A stretch of DNA of 64,000 nucleotides. Source: Dermatophagoides farinae. Taxonomy: Eukaryota > Arthropoda > Arachnida > Sarcoptiformes > Pyroglyphidae. The stretch is from assembly GCF_024713945.1 (NCBI RefSeq), contig NC_134677.1:5335001-5399000 (forward strand). The letters run 5' to 3'. Within the stretch, counting starts at the first letter, position 1. Each line of letters begins with the position of its first letter. The position numbers and the translations under genes were made by a program. Below, in pieces: positions 23,294-33,769 of this stretch. A model generated the notes under the pieces. That model searched no databases and was not told the origin of the DNA. It saw only the letters and a list, made by a program, of their open reading frames with translations.

Positions 23294-24313
23294 ATGATTC
23301 CAATTTTTATCGTTCTGGTTGGCTTTATGATGATCATCGTATTTTTAGGGATCATACAATGTTCATTCCGCTCGAATTCAAATGTGGGAGAAGATATGAT
23401 ACTTAAATCACCTATTCAATTGAATAATGAAGAACATAGTAAGGCAGTGATTATAAATCTCAATTCAAACAGAAACCAATCGAAATTAACTGGCAACTTG
23501 CAGAAAAAAGCCAAGACAACCAATATTGTGTACGAACATTACATACCGAAATCAATATTAGCCAATTTACAAGAAGCGGAAAAAATAGAATTAGCATCTA
23601 TGGCTATATTAGCAGCGCCTAATGAAGTACAATTGATGGATCAGCATGTATTTCAACGGAAACAACCGAAACGATTATTTTCAAAACAGGGAATGTTTTC
23701 CAACACATCATTATCATCAGCATCGATGACAAAATGGACAAATCGTTGCAATAATAACAAAATAAATTTACTATCCACATTGGAACAACAGCAACAATCA
23801 AATCCATTCCAATCAATGTCCACAGCTTCATTTGAGCCAAAATTTTCTCATTTAATGTCTGCATGTTCGAATATGGGTCCATCATACAATATTAGTATGA
23901 ATAAACGTCCATCAATGGAAACAGTGCAAACAAAGAAAATGAAACGTACAAAAAATAGTGATGATTCATTGGTACAATCATCACTATCAACAAAAAGTCG
24001 TACACTTATGGCCACAAGAAAGGCAAAAGAACGATCAAAAATTCAAAATTATTCTAGCCAACAAACAGATCAAAATGACGATTGTGATGATGACAATAGC
24101 AGATCAATTGGTATTCCGAGGAAAATTCAAGATCCTCCCGATTATTATCAACAAGAAATGAGTGGTGCTGACGATGGATTTAAATCTAAAATTGCATCAT
24201 TTATTAATAATAATAGCCGACATCATTCTCGGGCACCAACATCCGGCATAGCATATAAGCCGTTTCAACTTTTATCTAACACTAGCAACAACAATGACAG
24301 CAATATTGAATAA
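23294..24313 (+). CDS. Orphan protein with N-terminal hydrophobic segment
   Basis: A single-exon frame of 339 codons. In-frame TAG and TAA stops lie directly before the ATG, which fixes the start. Residues 3-24 are strongly hydrophobic (IPIFIVLVGFMMIIVFLGII), a signal anchor or uncleaved signal peptide; the rest is polar. A 40-residue stretch at about 74-115 (QKKAKTTNIVYEHYIPKS and on) is mixed helical, and the remainder is low-complexity Ser/Asn/Gln with basic clusters such as KTKKMKRTK. I do not recognise it. Codon use matches the conserved genes here, so it is probably real. If the hydrophobic segment anchors with the N-terminus outside, the basic tail would be cytosolic. It is followed 353 nt later, on the same strand, by another orphan gene. 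Confidence 0.6.
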   Translation: MIPIFIVLVGFMMIIVFLGIIQCSFRSNSNVGEDMILKSPIQLNNEEHSKAVIINLNSNRNQSKLTGNLQKKAKTTNIVYEHYIPKSILANLQEAEKIELASMAILAAPNEVQLMDQHVFQRKQPKRLFSKQGMFSNTSLSSASMTKWTNRCNNNKINLLSTLEQQQQSNPFQSMSTASFEPKFSHLMSACSNMGPSYNISMNKRPSMETVQTKKMKRTKNSDDSLVQSSLSTKSRTLMATRKAKERSKIQNYSSQQTDQNDDCDDDNSRSIGIPRKIQDPPDYYQQEMSGADDGFKSKIASFINNNSRHHSRAPTSGIAYKPFQLLSNTSNNNDSNIE

Positions 24314-24666
24314 CAAACACCCCATTTGAATGACATAAACCAACCAAATAATCATAAAATTAAAAAAATTAATTTTATATTTTCTATTGAATGAATTCTC
24401 ATTTTTTTCTTGAATCAATTTTTTTTCATTTTTTTTACATCACAGGTTCATCTGCCATTCACAAACATACATAAGTAATCATCCAATTCTATAAGTAGAA
24501 AAATTTACATATCAATTCTGTGAGTGGACAAAACAAATTTGTTGGATTAAAATAATAATACTCATTTGAAATTACATCGCTCATTGTCATCATCAGTCAT
24601 GTTTTACATATCAATAGTGATGGAATTTTTTTCTCAATAATCAAATAATCTTTTTATCAGATAATA
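24314..24666 (+). other. Gap between the two orphan genes
   Basis: 353 nt of AT-rich DNA. Acceptor-like sequences occur at about 24445 (TTTTTTACATCACAG) and at 24660 (TCTTTTTATCAG), six bases before the next ATG. The second orphan gene may therefore have a spliced leader. No polyadenylation hexamer for the first gene is obvious. Confidence 0.35.
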
Positions 24667-26121
24667 ATGGTGATGACAACAATAGAAGAAAATCCTTTGA
24701 ATTGTTTGAAATTGTCAATGTCCAAAACAAATGATTTAAAGTCATTACAACAAGATTATTATCGTTCGAATCATCATCATCGGATAACATTGTCGCCAAA
24801 GTCGATAATAACCGTATCAATAATTATAAGAATGACTTGGATTTTATTGATGGTCTTCATGGCAATGACATGGCCACTTTCATCATTGGCACATTCACCA
24901 CCAATACCATCATCTCATACATCATCATTACCAATGACATTCTCTAATGCTGCTCTCAGACAACGGCTATTATTTGGATCGTCAAACAAACAACAATCCG
25001 ATCCATTCAGCAATAATGATTTCAATTATTATCATTCATCATTGCAACGAAACAAAAATAATCTTGGAATCAAGAATAATCGTCTGGATAAACTTCGTCA
25101 TTTGTTAGCCAAAGCAAAAGCAGAAGCGTCATTGTCATTGTATTCTCCGTCACATAGTATGAGTATCAATCCATTGAGATATTTTTATCAACATCAACAA
25201 CAACAGAATAAGGGCTCAAAAGAACCAACATGTGAAGAACTGCGTTTCTTATGGTCCATTAAACAATTGGTATTACTCGATGAATTATCCAACAACAATT
25301 ATTTTCGTGACAAAAACAAAGTTACATCTACAATAAATGTGAATAATAATAATGATATTTCAACTGAAAGAGAAATTGAGGATGATACTAATGTTGGTAT
25401 CATCGATAATGAAGATGATAATGATCAAGAAATATTACGTAAAATGTTGGTTGACATACCAAAAGAGAAACAAGTTTATATTACCAAAATTGAACCATCA
25501 AATAGTAAGGAACATGATGATAGTGGAGTTGGACAAATAAAATCATTGACAGAGACGACGACAATGACATCGGAAATTATCGATGATAAAAATTCCAATG
25601 TTGTCAATCAAAATAAACCGCTGGAAACAACAGAAGCGGAAACCGTTTCACCATTTGGTATCGTACATAATAGTCCTAGTTCGGCACGTCGTGGTTCACA
25701 ATCACAATTACAGCCAGCAGCTGAAACGGTTGGATTTTTTGGTGAATTTTTCGAAGATTTTTTTCCTCTACCAAATCGTACAAATCTTGTAAAAAGTCAA
25801 CGCTTAAATCGACAACAGTTACGCGATCGTTATCTAAATGGCTATAATCTTCGTAATGGAAAACAAGGACTGAAAATTTCATCACCATCAAGATATGGTA
25901 ATGAGGAATCATATAATGGCGGCATCGGGCAACAACGATCAAAAAATCAAAATCGATTAAAACAGAATGCTGAATCAATGTTATTGTCATTGCCTTCATC
26001 CTCTATCTCTTCATCATTATCATCATCATCATCATCATCATTGCCATCATCGTCAAGAATGTTGTTACCCGGATTTTGGCATGAAAAGCCTGTAAAACCA
26101 TCGGTAAATCTAATTAATTGA
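24667..26121 (+). CDS. Orphan predicted secreted or precursor-like protein
   Basis: 484 codons in one exon. The only strongly hydrophobic segment is at about 47-75. Starting instead at Met56 (genomic 24832) gives a textbook signal peptide, MTWILLMVFMAMTWPLSSLA, so translation may begin there and the first 55 codons be leader or an alternative N-terminus. The mature part is Ser/Asn/Gln-rich with three less degenerate islands: PTCEELRFLW at 187-196, an aromatic-acidic GFFGEFFEDFFPLP at 356-369, and LLPGFWHEKPVKPS near the C-terminus. Basic sites such as ARR (340-342) could allow processing. From memory a CEELRxxW-like motif appears in some predicted arthropod neuropeptide-like precursors, but I cannot verify that. 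No known fold is visible. A weak donor (CG followed by GTAAAT) just before the stop leaves open a further exon. Confidence 0.6.
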   Translation: MVMTTIEENPLNCLKLSMSKTNDLKSLQQDYYRSNHHHRITLSPKSIITVSIIIRMTWILLMVFMAMTWPLSSLAHSPPIPSSHTSSLPMTFSNAALRQRLLFGSSNKQQSDPFSNNDFNYYHSSLQRNKNNLGIKNNRLDKLRHLLAKAKAEASLSLYSPSHSMSINPLRYFYQHQQQQNKGSKEPTCEELRFLWSIKQLVLLDELSNNNYFRDKNKVTSTINVNNNNDISTEREIEDDTNVGIIDNEDDNDQEILRKMLVDIPKEKQVYITKIEPSNSKEHDDSGVGQIKSLTETTTMTSEIIDDKNSNVVNQNKPLETTEAETVSPFGIVHNSPSSARRGSQSQLQPAAETVGFFGEFFEDFFPLPNRTNLVKSQRLNRQQLRDRYLNGYNLRNGKQGLKISSPSRYGNEESYNGGIGQQRSKNQNRLKQNAESMLLSLPSSSISSSLSSSSSSSLPSSSRMLLPGFWHEKPVKPSVNLIN

Positions 26122-26388
26122 CGTCATTCTGAATAATGATTGCTGTAGTACGATTATCATCGTATTTATTCTACATTTAAATGTGACAACTGGTTCATAA
26201 AAAAGTCTGATTTTTCGGTTTCCTCATTTGTATCTAGTTTTCAACCACAATTTCAATTCGAAAACAATCATACACCGATGAACTTGATTTCATCAAATCA
26301 ACCTATTGACACACCTACTCATTTTTAATTGACAACTTAGTTATAAATCAAACATACTTTTTTGCCATTTTGCTTCGAGACATTGATA

Positions 26389-26394
26389 AATAAA
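26389..26394 (+). terminator. Candidate polyadenylation signal of the 24667 gene
   Basis: AATAAA about 270 nt past the stop codon, within an AAATAAATGAAAA context. Plausible but weak. Confidence 0.35.
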
Positions 26395-26438
26395 TGAAAA
26401 CAAAACTAATCTGATAATGATAATTTTATTTACCAATG

Positions 26439-26454
26439 CACACACACACACACA
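26439..26454. repeat. CA microsatellite
   Basis: Eight CA units downstream of the 24667 gene. Confidence 0.85.
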
Positions 26455-26851
26455 ATTTCATACAAACACATATATACTTAATCATATAATTAAAGAAAAG
26501 TTCCTCATTCATTCAATTCATACATTCATTACATCAAATATTTATCCAATTCAATGAGAAAAAGTTCAACCAACTGAATATCAGAAAAAATCCCAGTTGA
26601 AAAATATCATCATTATTAATAATGACAATTCATAATCATAAAGATGTTCTTTTATCACCATCATCATCATTATAATTTCATATTTCATATATAAATAGCT
26701 AATGGTGTTACGTTTTGATCATGCATCTTATTACTCATCAATTCATCCATTTAAAACTCACACACCTATCTACATATCACTCCTACCTATGATGGAACAC
26801 AAATGAATCGATTGAGATTGCAGTTACGAAATTCAGCTTTCTTGGCTGTAC

Positions 26852-26873
26852 TCACACACACACACACACACAC
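26852..26873. repeat. CA microsatellite
   Basis: About eleven CA units. They create a false run of Thr-His codons in the overlapping short frame. Confidence 0.85.
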
Positions 26874-27250
26874 TTACAATACCAGAACCGGCATTGTTTT
26901 CGATGTAAAATCATTCTTTTTCTCTTTATTGTTTGATATATGTGTTATGTATAGCACCGAACAGCACTTTGATGAAGATTGTTAGGCGGTTGTGATAATT
27001 GTGGATGTTAACCACGTTTCCGATCGAATGTTTCATGCATACTACAGAAACACAAAAGCTTTTCGTTTTCACGTTATTAAAATGAGGAGATTTTATTTGA
27101 TGAATAAAAACGATAATAAAGCAGAATACAAACTAAATCATAACTAATACAAGGATATAGGTAAACGGAAATGATGATGATAGAGGGAAATGGACATTGA
27201 TTGGCCTAACAACTTCAATACGTTCAATACCAAGACTTGATTGGTTTTGA

Positions 27251-27607
27251 TTGATGGAAAAACAGTCGTATAAAAAAACTTTTAGAGACCGTGATCTGTG
27301 TTGGCAGTTGAATGAGGTCCATCATTTATACTTGTTGATGGCCAAGGATCTAAGCTTTTACCGCCAAAATTGTTACCGGTGGTTGGTTGATCATCCGCTC
27401 ACTACTTTGGTCTTTTGTAGTCCCAGTCGATTGTTGTGGTCATAAGATTCCGCGCTTGTGATTGGCCGATCCTTTGTATACCACTTTTTGGTTCGCGTGA
27501 TGAGCTTCGATCTTGTCTTTCTCGAGGGCCGATGCGATGACTGGCCTGGTTTGCTCAACTTGTTACTGGACCAGAGGCTAAAAGTCAGAATGGCAACCGT
27601 GTGCTGA
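27251..27607 (+). pseudogene. GC-rich interrupted reading frame, possible element relic
   Basis: About 118 codons stay open in one frame with a single internal TAA (27443-27445). Codon choice (GTC, CTC, CTG, GGC) and GC content (about 45%) differ sharply from the surroundings. The first half includes DRDLCWQLNEVHHLY. The second includes VIGRSFVYHFL followed by FDLVFLEGRCDDWPGLL, which loosely recalls the GxSFVxxL...DxVFL layout of SGNH-like segments found in some retroelement proteins; this is a memory-based impression, not a match. The minus strand is also open for about 75 codons (27391-27615). I cannot name it. A decayed mobile element or transferred fragment is the best guess. Confidence 0.3.
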
Positions 27608-29465
27608 GTCAACATTTCCTATGGACAACCAGAAACGGAAAACCAACGGTTTTCCGAGGTTTAAACAATTTAGAAAACACACACCTCTTTTCATATATAA
27701 TATGTTCAAGCCAAACTTTATTCTTTTTTTGCCATATTCTTTCCTTTCCGAAAATGACCAGAATGTAAATAAAAATAAAACTAACAATAAAAGGAAATGA
27801 AAATACAATCTTTATTGTCAATCATCATCGTTATTATGGATAAAATAAATAGAAGTTTTTCAATTTCGTCAAATCAATTTTTTTTTGGTAACAATTAAAA
27901 AGTTTTTCAAGTGCCTCATTTTTTTCATTAATACCTGCAGGTTATCTGCGATTTTACAAACAAAAACTCAATTATTAAAGTTATAGGGCCGATGCCGGGT
28001 ATTAATTTTATTGCAAGTTAACATAAACATAAATACACAAAACATGTCAGAATGAGTGCAAAACCATCAAACCAACTCATAAAGGTACAGAAATCTAATA
28101 ATTTTTTGATATATTGACAATAACAATTCAAACAATTTTATTATTCACAGACTTTTGATAGTTATAGATTGATAATCGTTTTGATTAGATTTCATTGCAA
28201 ATGATTATAATTTCTTCATTGACGCCATACTTGAAATTGATTAGCAGGTGTGGTGAAGTTCACAAGAATGGAAATAGTAATAAGTTTAATGTATTGAATT
28301 CGATAAGAGATTTGAGCCATAAACACACAAACGAAATAATTCCCAAGTTGTTTTTTGATAATTATAAATGATAACAAAAATGTATTTCACTACACATTAA
28401 TTAAAGCAAAGAAAATGGTAAATAATATCAATATTTTTCGTAGTAATGCCCGATGGACTAAATAATCATCAAATTTTAAATGAATTCAATGAATTCAAAA
28501 ATGATTATGTGGGCAAAATTTATACGACAAAAAGTTAATATGGAAAAGTGTCACAATATATGGATCTTCGATTATAATTTACTATATATCATGATTCTTA
28601 ATTTTTTTAGTTGCTTGGATACATAGTTCTTAATGTATTGTAAATAAATAAGACTAAGTGATAAGTGATATATTTGTGTTTCATATCTATTTATGAATTT
28701 ACTTTGCAGCTCCAAGTTATATTATTATTGTAATTATATCTATCAAAAATTTAAAGTTATTAATTTTTGATTCTATTCTTGGATATTCATTAATTTTATT
28801 CCATTTTATGGTGTTTTTTTTTTCTTACACAAACAAATAAACAATCGCGCAATTGTATAAAAATAAAATATTTATCCCTCTATTTGTTTTCCACCATTTC
28901 CTGTGTGTGTGTTGTTGGAGTTTGTTTTTCATTTTTATTCTATGACTCACCTTAATGGTGTTTGTATTATTTTAGACAATAAAAACCTTTTTTATCGATT
29001 CAGTCCATTATTTGCTGGTGTTTAATCGGTTTTTTTGTGTATTTGTATATCAAATTTCAAAATTTTTTGCTGTTTAAACTTTAAATTATGAAACATTCAT
29101 CAAACAAACAAACTGAATTATTATTTTCAACATTTTATTCATTTAGAATTCATAAATAAAATAAAATAATTGTAATACAATGCATTTATTTATATAATAA
29201 TAATAGAAAAATCTAAAAATGATACAGGAAAAAATTTGCACTACTATCTTGTACAGAACGTGAATTCGATTTTATAGACAATGAATGAAAATGAAGCTCA
29301 TATGTGAACATCAAGTGCATCATAAAAAAAACAAAACAGATCGAATTGATGTTTTCAAAGGTATTGCGTAGTGAAAAATGAATATAAAATTTGTTGTCTA
29401 GATAATTGTGAATGATGATGATAATTGCATTTACAATAAAATGAAGTGGAATCGATTTTTCATAT
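27608..29465. other. AT-rich spacer
   Basis: 1.9 kb of low-complexity DNA. The overlapping minus-strand frames at 27578-27821 are hydrophobic shadows of poly-A runs. No supported gene. Confidence 0.5.
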
Positions 29466-30154
29466 TTACAATTCGCCAAATGTCATAATAGTCCAAGTAA
29501 AATGTAGTCCAATATAGTCGTCAGGTTTAGCCACTAATTGAAGAATATATCTAGAATAAGTTCAGGAAAGATAAAAATTTTGAAAATTAATAATGGAAAA
29601 AAATTCGAGTGAAAAGTTTTTTCAGGTCAAATTTCTGATTATACAATTTTTTTCTACCGTAATTGCCAACGAATGGCAACTAGGACAGCAGCGGCAATAT
29701 ATAATGCGGCTGTGTCGTGGGTAGTGAAAAAAAAGTTCAAACTCATCAATCAGTGAATGACTGGATGAATAAAAATTACACGCCAATTCAGACGACAAAG
29801 TCAATTACAAACAGAGAAAAAGCAAGAACAAAAAGAAGACAACAATGCAAGTAATACGGCTGCTATAGCTACTGGATTCGATCGGAAAAAATCTATTCGA
29901 TTTTTCATGAATGATTTTGCTTTCACTTTATCACGTACACATTGACATAGATGACGTCAACGTAGAATCTTTGAGAAAGAAACAGAACCATTAGATGATG
30001 TTACGAATAAAAATAAAGAAAAAAAAATAATGGATATGACATCAAACAACAAAACCAGATAAGTATTAAAAAAACTGAATGAAAATTCCACTGAATGCAT
30101 TATTATACTCACAATAATAAACTCTCATTATAACATCAGAATTGGGAGGTTTTT
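29466..30154 (-). CDS. 3' part of an unresolved membrane-protein gene (phase-compatible exons)
   Basis: Three GC-richer patches join in phase on the minus strand: 30154-30113 (KPPNSDVIMRVYY), 29709-29658 (ALYIAAAVLVAIRWQLR, a likely membrane segment) and 29550-29466 (YILQLVAKPDDYIGLHFTW and on, ending in TAA). Borders are GT-AG: a strong polypyrimidine tract plus CAG at 30155, a perfect GTGAGT donor at 30112, GTAGAA at 29657 and TTCTAG at 29551. The 403-nt second intron contains another open patch (29919-29809, 111 nt, phase-neutral) encoding KSFMKNRIDFF and a hydrophobic run, perhaps an included or alternative exon. The 5' exons were not found. I do not recognise the protein. Individual exons are short, so the model could be wrong in detail. 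Confidence 0.35.
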
Positions 30155-33100
30155 CTGTTGAAAACAAACGGAAAAAATTAGGTAAAAAAAATAAATCAAA
30201 TTTTTTCGATTCCCGATTACGGGTCAATCCATATTGATCAATCAAAGATGTAGAAATTTTTCAATAAAATAATAATAATCAATCAATTTTTTCGTATGTG
30301 CATTTTTTAAAACGGAAATCAGAAACAATATTTTCGTTGTATTGTTTGAGAGAATTTTGTTGAAATGAAAGAAAACAAAATCCTGTCATTTTTTTGCTGT
30401 TAAAAAGTTTGATCGAATATCAAATTACACCAATAATGATGATGATAGGATTAGATTTAATTAAAATTCACAAGAATTATTATAAAGAAAATTTTCCATT
30501 AAATCATAAATCTGGATCGGTGAATGAAAAACAATTGTTTAGAATTTCTCTGAACCTCTATGCTGGTTTACAATGGAAATTATGAGTTTTTTTTTTGATT
30601 TTGCAGAAATTAATTTGAAAAAATATTTCAGATCAATAAGCAAAATCGACAAAGAAAAATTTGAGATAAAATTCAATTATTTATTAATGGTGGAACAAAA
30701 ATTCTGGATATCATATTTTGAACATAGCAACCAAATGAACAAACATGTTCAAATTCAAAAAAAAACTAAATGAAACAAATTTAAATTTCTGATAATTTTA
30801 TCGAAACCCAAATTAACGGGTTCTTTTCAGAAAAATCGACAATTGATTGTGATTTTTTAAATTTTTTTTCTATGAATTTTCAAAATGTAAATTATCCATC
30901 TTAAAATGGAAAAAAATAAACTCAAAAATTCGAAGATATGAAAAATAGAGAAAAGAATTCAAACAATTGCTGACAATGGAAATTTCCGAATATAAAAAAA
31001 ACGTTGATAAATTTAGCTATATCTAGAATAAATGAGTAATTCGCAATTATATAACTCAAATTCTATGGATTTACGTTCAACAATGAATTTGAGGATGAAA
31101 ATCAAATCGATCTAAAAAAAGATCAGGGTATGTCAATAATGTTTGTACAACTGAATGAATGTAGGTGGAAGATGAGATAATCGACAATATAAATACCAGT
31201 GCCAAAAATCTATTACAGATTCGGAAACAAATGAACCGCGAAACAGAGTGTATATAAACCAATATAAACATGAGATCAGAATTGTATGCCGGTCAAAATT
31301 AAAATCACGGAAAAATAATGATGAAATCAATGATGAAAATTCATGCTAATCAATATCATTTGAATCACTTTCGATACGAAAAAAATAAATCAATATATTT
31401 GAAACGTAAAATTCTGGACCGATTTCAATCGTTATACAAACATACCGAAGGCAAAGCCAATGGTTTACACATCCTAACCGGTAACAACAATGATAATAAT
31501 GGTAAAAAATAATTTCCAAATATTTTAACAAAAAAGTCGAGACTAACGACAAATCTGTCAAATAATTGCATATAATGATGATGGTATGGTAAATATATAA
31601 CGCATGTGAGAGTGAGAGAGAAATATTGGGACCAGGCAAACCAGAAGTACAGAATCAATGAATGTAATGAAACGAATAGATTAATTAAATGTTTAACAAA
31701 GCGGATAATGACATCGAGGTTTCGTAGAATATTCACTCAAATCCATCCATATATACATTTAATTTATACTATGATATAGTATTCCGACCAAAAAAAATTG
31801 CATTCAAAATGCGCGCAAGAATTTTATGGAATCTTTTATAATGTAATGAAGGTCAATAGTGTCCATGAAAATAACAAAAACAAGATAACATATAAAATTA
31901 AATATATGAATTACGATGAACGTATCGTATATGACAATAACAGAAATGATGATAGTGTAGGTGAAGCGAATGCACACACCATAGGGAAAACAAAACATTT
32001 TTAAAATGAAAACGAGCATAGAAAATGAAATTTTTCATGAATGACTGGTCTAGAAATGATCGTTAATAATAATCATCACCATCATCATCAGTTGTGATAG
32101 TAACCAGTGCCAAAAAGAAACTAGAAAAAAAGATGGAAAAAAATTCAATGAGAATTTTTAACAAACATACTTTCATTAAAAAAAATTCTGTTAGATACCA
32201 AATTCATATAACAACTACCAAAAAAAAAAAAAAAAAAAAAAACAAACCAAATGATTCGGACAACTAAAAAAAGGACAAGAACCGGAAAAAATAATGGCAA
32301 AAAAAAACAAAAAATGTTTCATTCAGTCAATGTTTATACCTGGCAATTGTGAAAATCAAAAAAAGAAAAAATAAATAGAAAAAATCTACAATCATAAATA
32401 AAGTTAATTCATTATAATGTACCTAGTGGACCGGATAAAAAAATTTTATTTTTCATTCTGAGCTCTTTTTTTGTGCATAAAAATAATACAACAACAAATA
32501 TGTCTGGATTCATTATTGAATTGCTTGAAGCTAATTCAATGAGAATATTTCTGGTGTTTTTTCTGCTGAAAGCATTTTCAGTAAATAAAAATGTCAAGTA
32601 TCTATTCATCACATGTAGCATAACTTCATGGAATTTTATTGTTATTATTATCTTTCGGCCACATTGTTGGATTTCAAATATGAAAAACAACGTACAGAGC
32701 AATAAAAAAAAATTTGAAAACATATATCGGTCATAAAGGATGAAAAACCCTTAACCACAAACACATCAAACTACAGTCGGTAAATCGAGGTCATAACGCG
32801 CAAAAGAATCTCCATCTTTTTGAGTGAATAAAATATTTTTGTTGTGATAAATTTCAAAAAAACTGTTAAAAAACTAGACATTTAACAAATTTTGAATGAG
32901 AATACTACTGAAGCAGAAAATTTAATTTTATCTGTTATTTATAAAAAATATCATCATCATTATTTTAAAAATACCTTTAAATTATGAATAACAAAAATAA
33001 TAATAGACAAACTATGACGATGATATTAACTGTAAAAACATTTTCGCAGCCATATAACCATATTTTGAAAGATGAAAATGCAAATTTTAAACAAACCAAT

Positions 33101-33769
33101 TACTTTTCCCTTAAACTCGAATTCTTTTTTTTTCATTTTTTTTCTTTTGATATGAAATGGGCTATGTAAACAAAGTAGAAATACGGCCACATAAATGAAA
33201 TGTCTATCATCATCATTTTTAATAAACAGGTGAAAACAAAAGAAATTCATAAACTTATTATTATCGAAGAATATGCACAATTGAAGTAAAACAATATAAG
33301 AATACGAAAACAAGTGAAAATATCTAGACAGAAGAGATTTAGACACATTCAAACTGGTAATGCATTTCCAAATAAACTAGGGTATATATTTTAAAATAAT
33401 TTCGCGATAAGAAAAACGCAAATGCACCGAATAAAAGCTTGGCATAATTTTTGGAGCTATGTATGCTAGTGTAGTATGATCATAATAATAGATTAATAGA
33501 TGACAGAAAAGAAAAAATGATGCTAATTAATTTTTAAAATGTATAGAATAAGGAACCAACCAATGATAGGAGTGAATAGATACAATATTTTTTTGTACAA
33601 ACGATGGCGTACACATATTGATAAAGAGATGACGATAAAGATGATAGCAATATTGAACAATAATAAAATGAATCAAACATTATGAGGATCACTGATGAAA
33701 ATCACTTAGATATCATTTCAAGAATTTTTGATAGAAATTTTTTTCTTTGCTAGTTGATCATTCAGTCAA
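30155..33769. other. AT-rich region; possible upstream exons of the 29.5-30.2 kb gene
   Basis: Upstream of the unresolved minus-strand gene and downstream of Cdk12. Short frames at 31318-31512 (plus, with KRKILDRFQSLYKHTEGKA) and 31798-32004 (plus) are open but unrecognised. Hydrophobic minus-strand frames at 31346-31736 look like shadows. There is a poly-A tract at about 32220-32242. The Cdk12 3' UTR must lie at the right end. Confidence 0.4.
32220..32242 (+). repeat. Poly-A tract, about 23 nt
   Basis: Uninterrupted A run, followed by further A-rich sequence. No associated element seen. Confidence 0.8.

Larger units (their letters stand above)
26122..27249. other. Downstream AT-rich spacer
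   Basis: Holds the 3' UTR of the orphan gene at 24667, two CA microsatellites and no convincing ORF. The 60-codon frame at 26803-26985 runs through the CA repeat and is not believable as a gene. Confidence 0.5.

Noticed and set aside
29800-29960. In-frame TGA read as selenocysteine in the patch ending CQCVRDKVKAKS
   Set aside because: No thioredoxin-like fold or SECIS-like structure is apparent, and a splice model avoids the TGA.
30394-30585. 63-codon plus-strand frame
   Set aside because: AT-rich, no domain, no conservation evidence; one of many such frames in this window.
31346-31736. Two overlapping hydrophobic minus-strand frames of about 100 codons
   Set aside because: Composition typical of T-rich DNA read as Phe/Leu/Ile; two frames open at once, no domain, no splice support.
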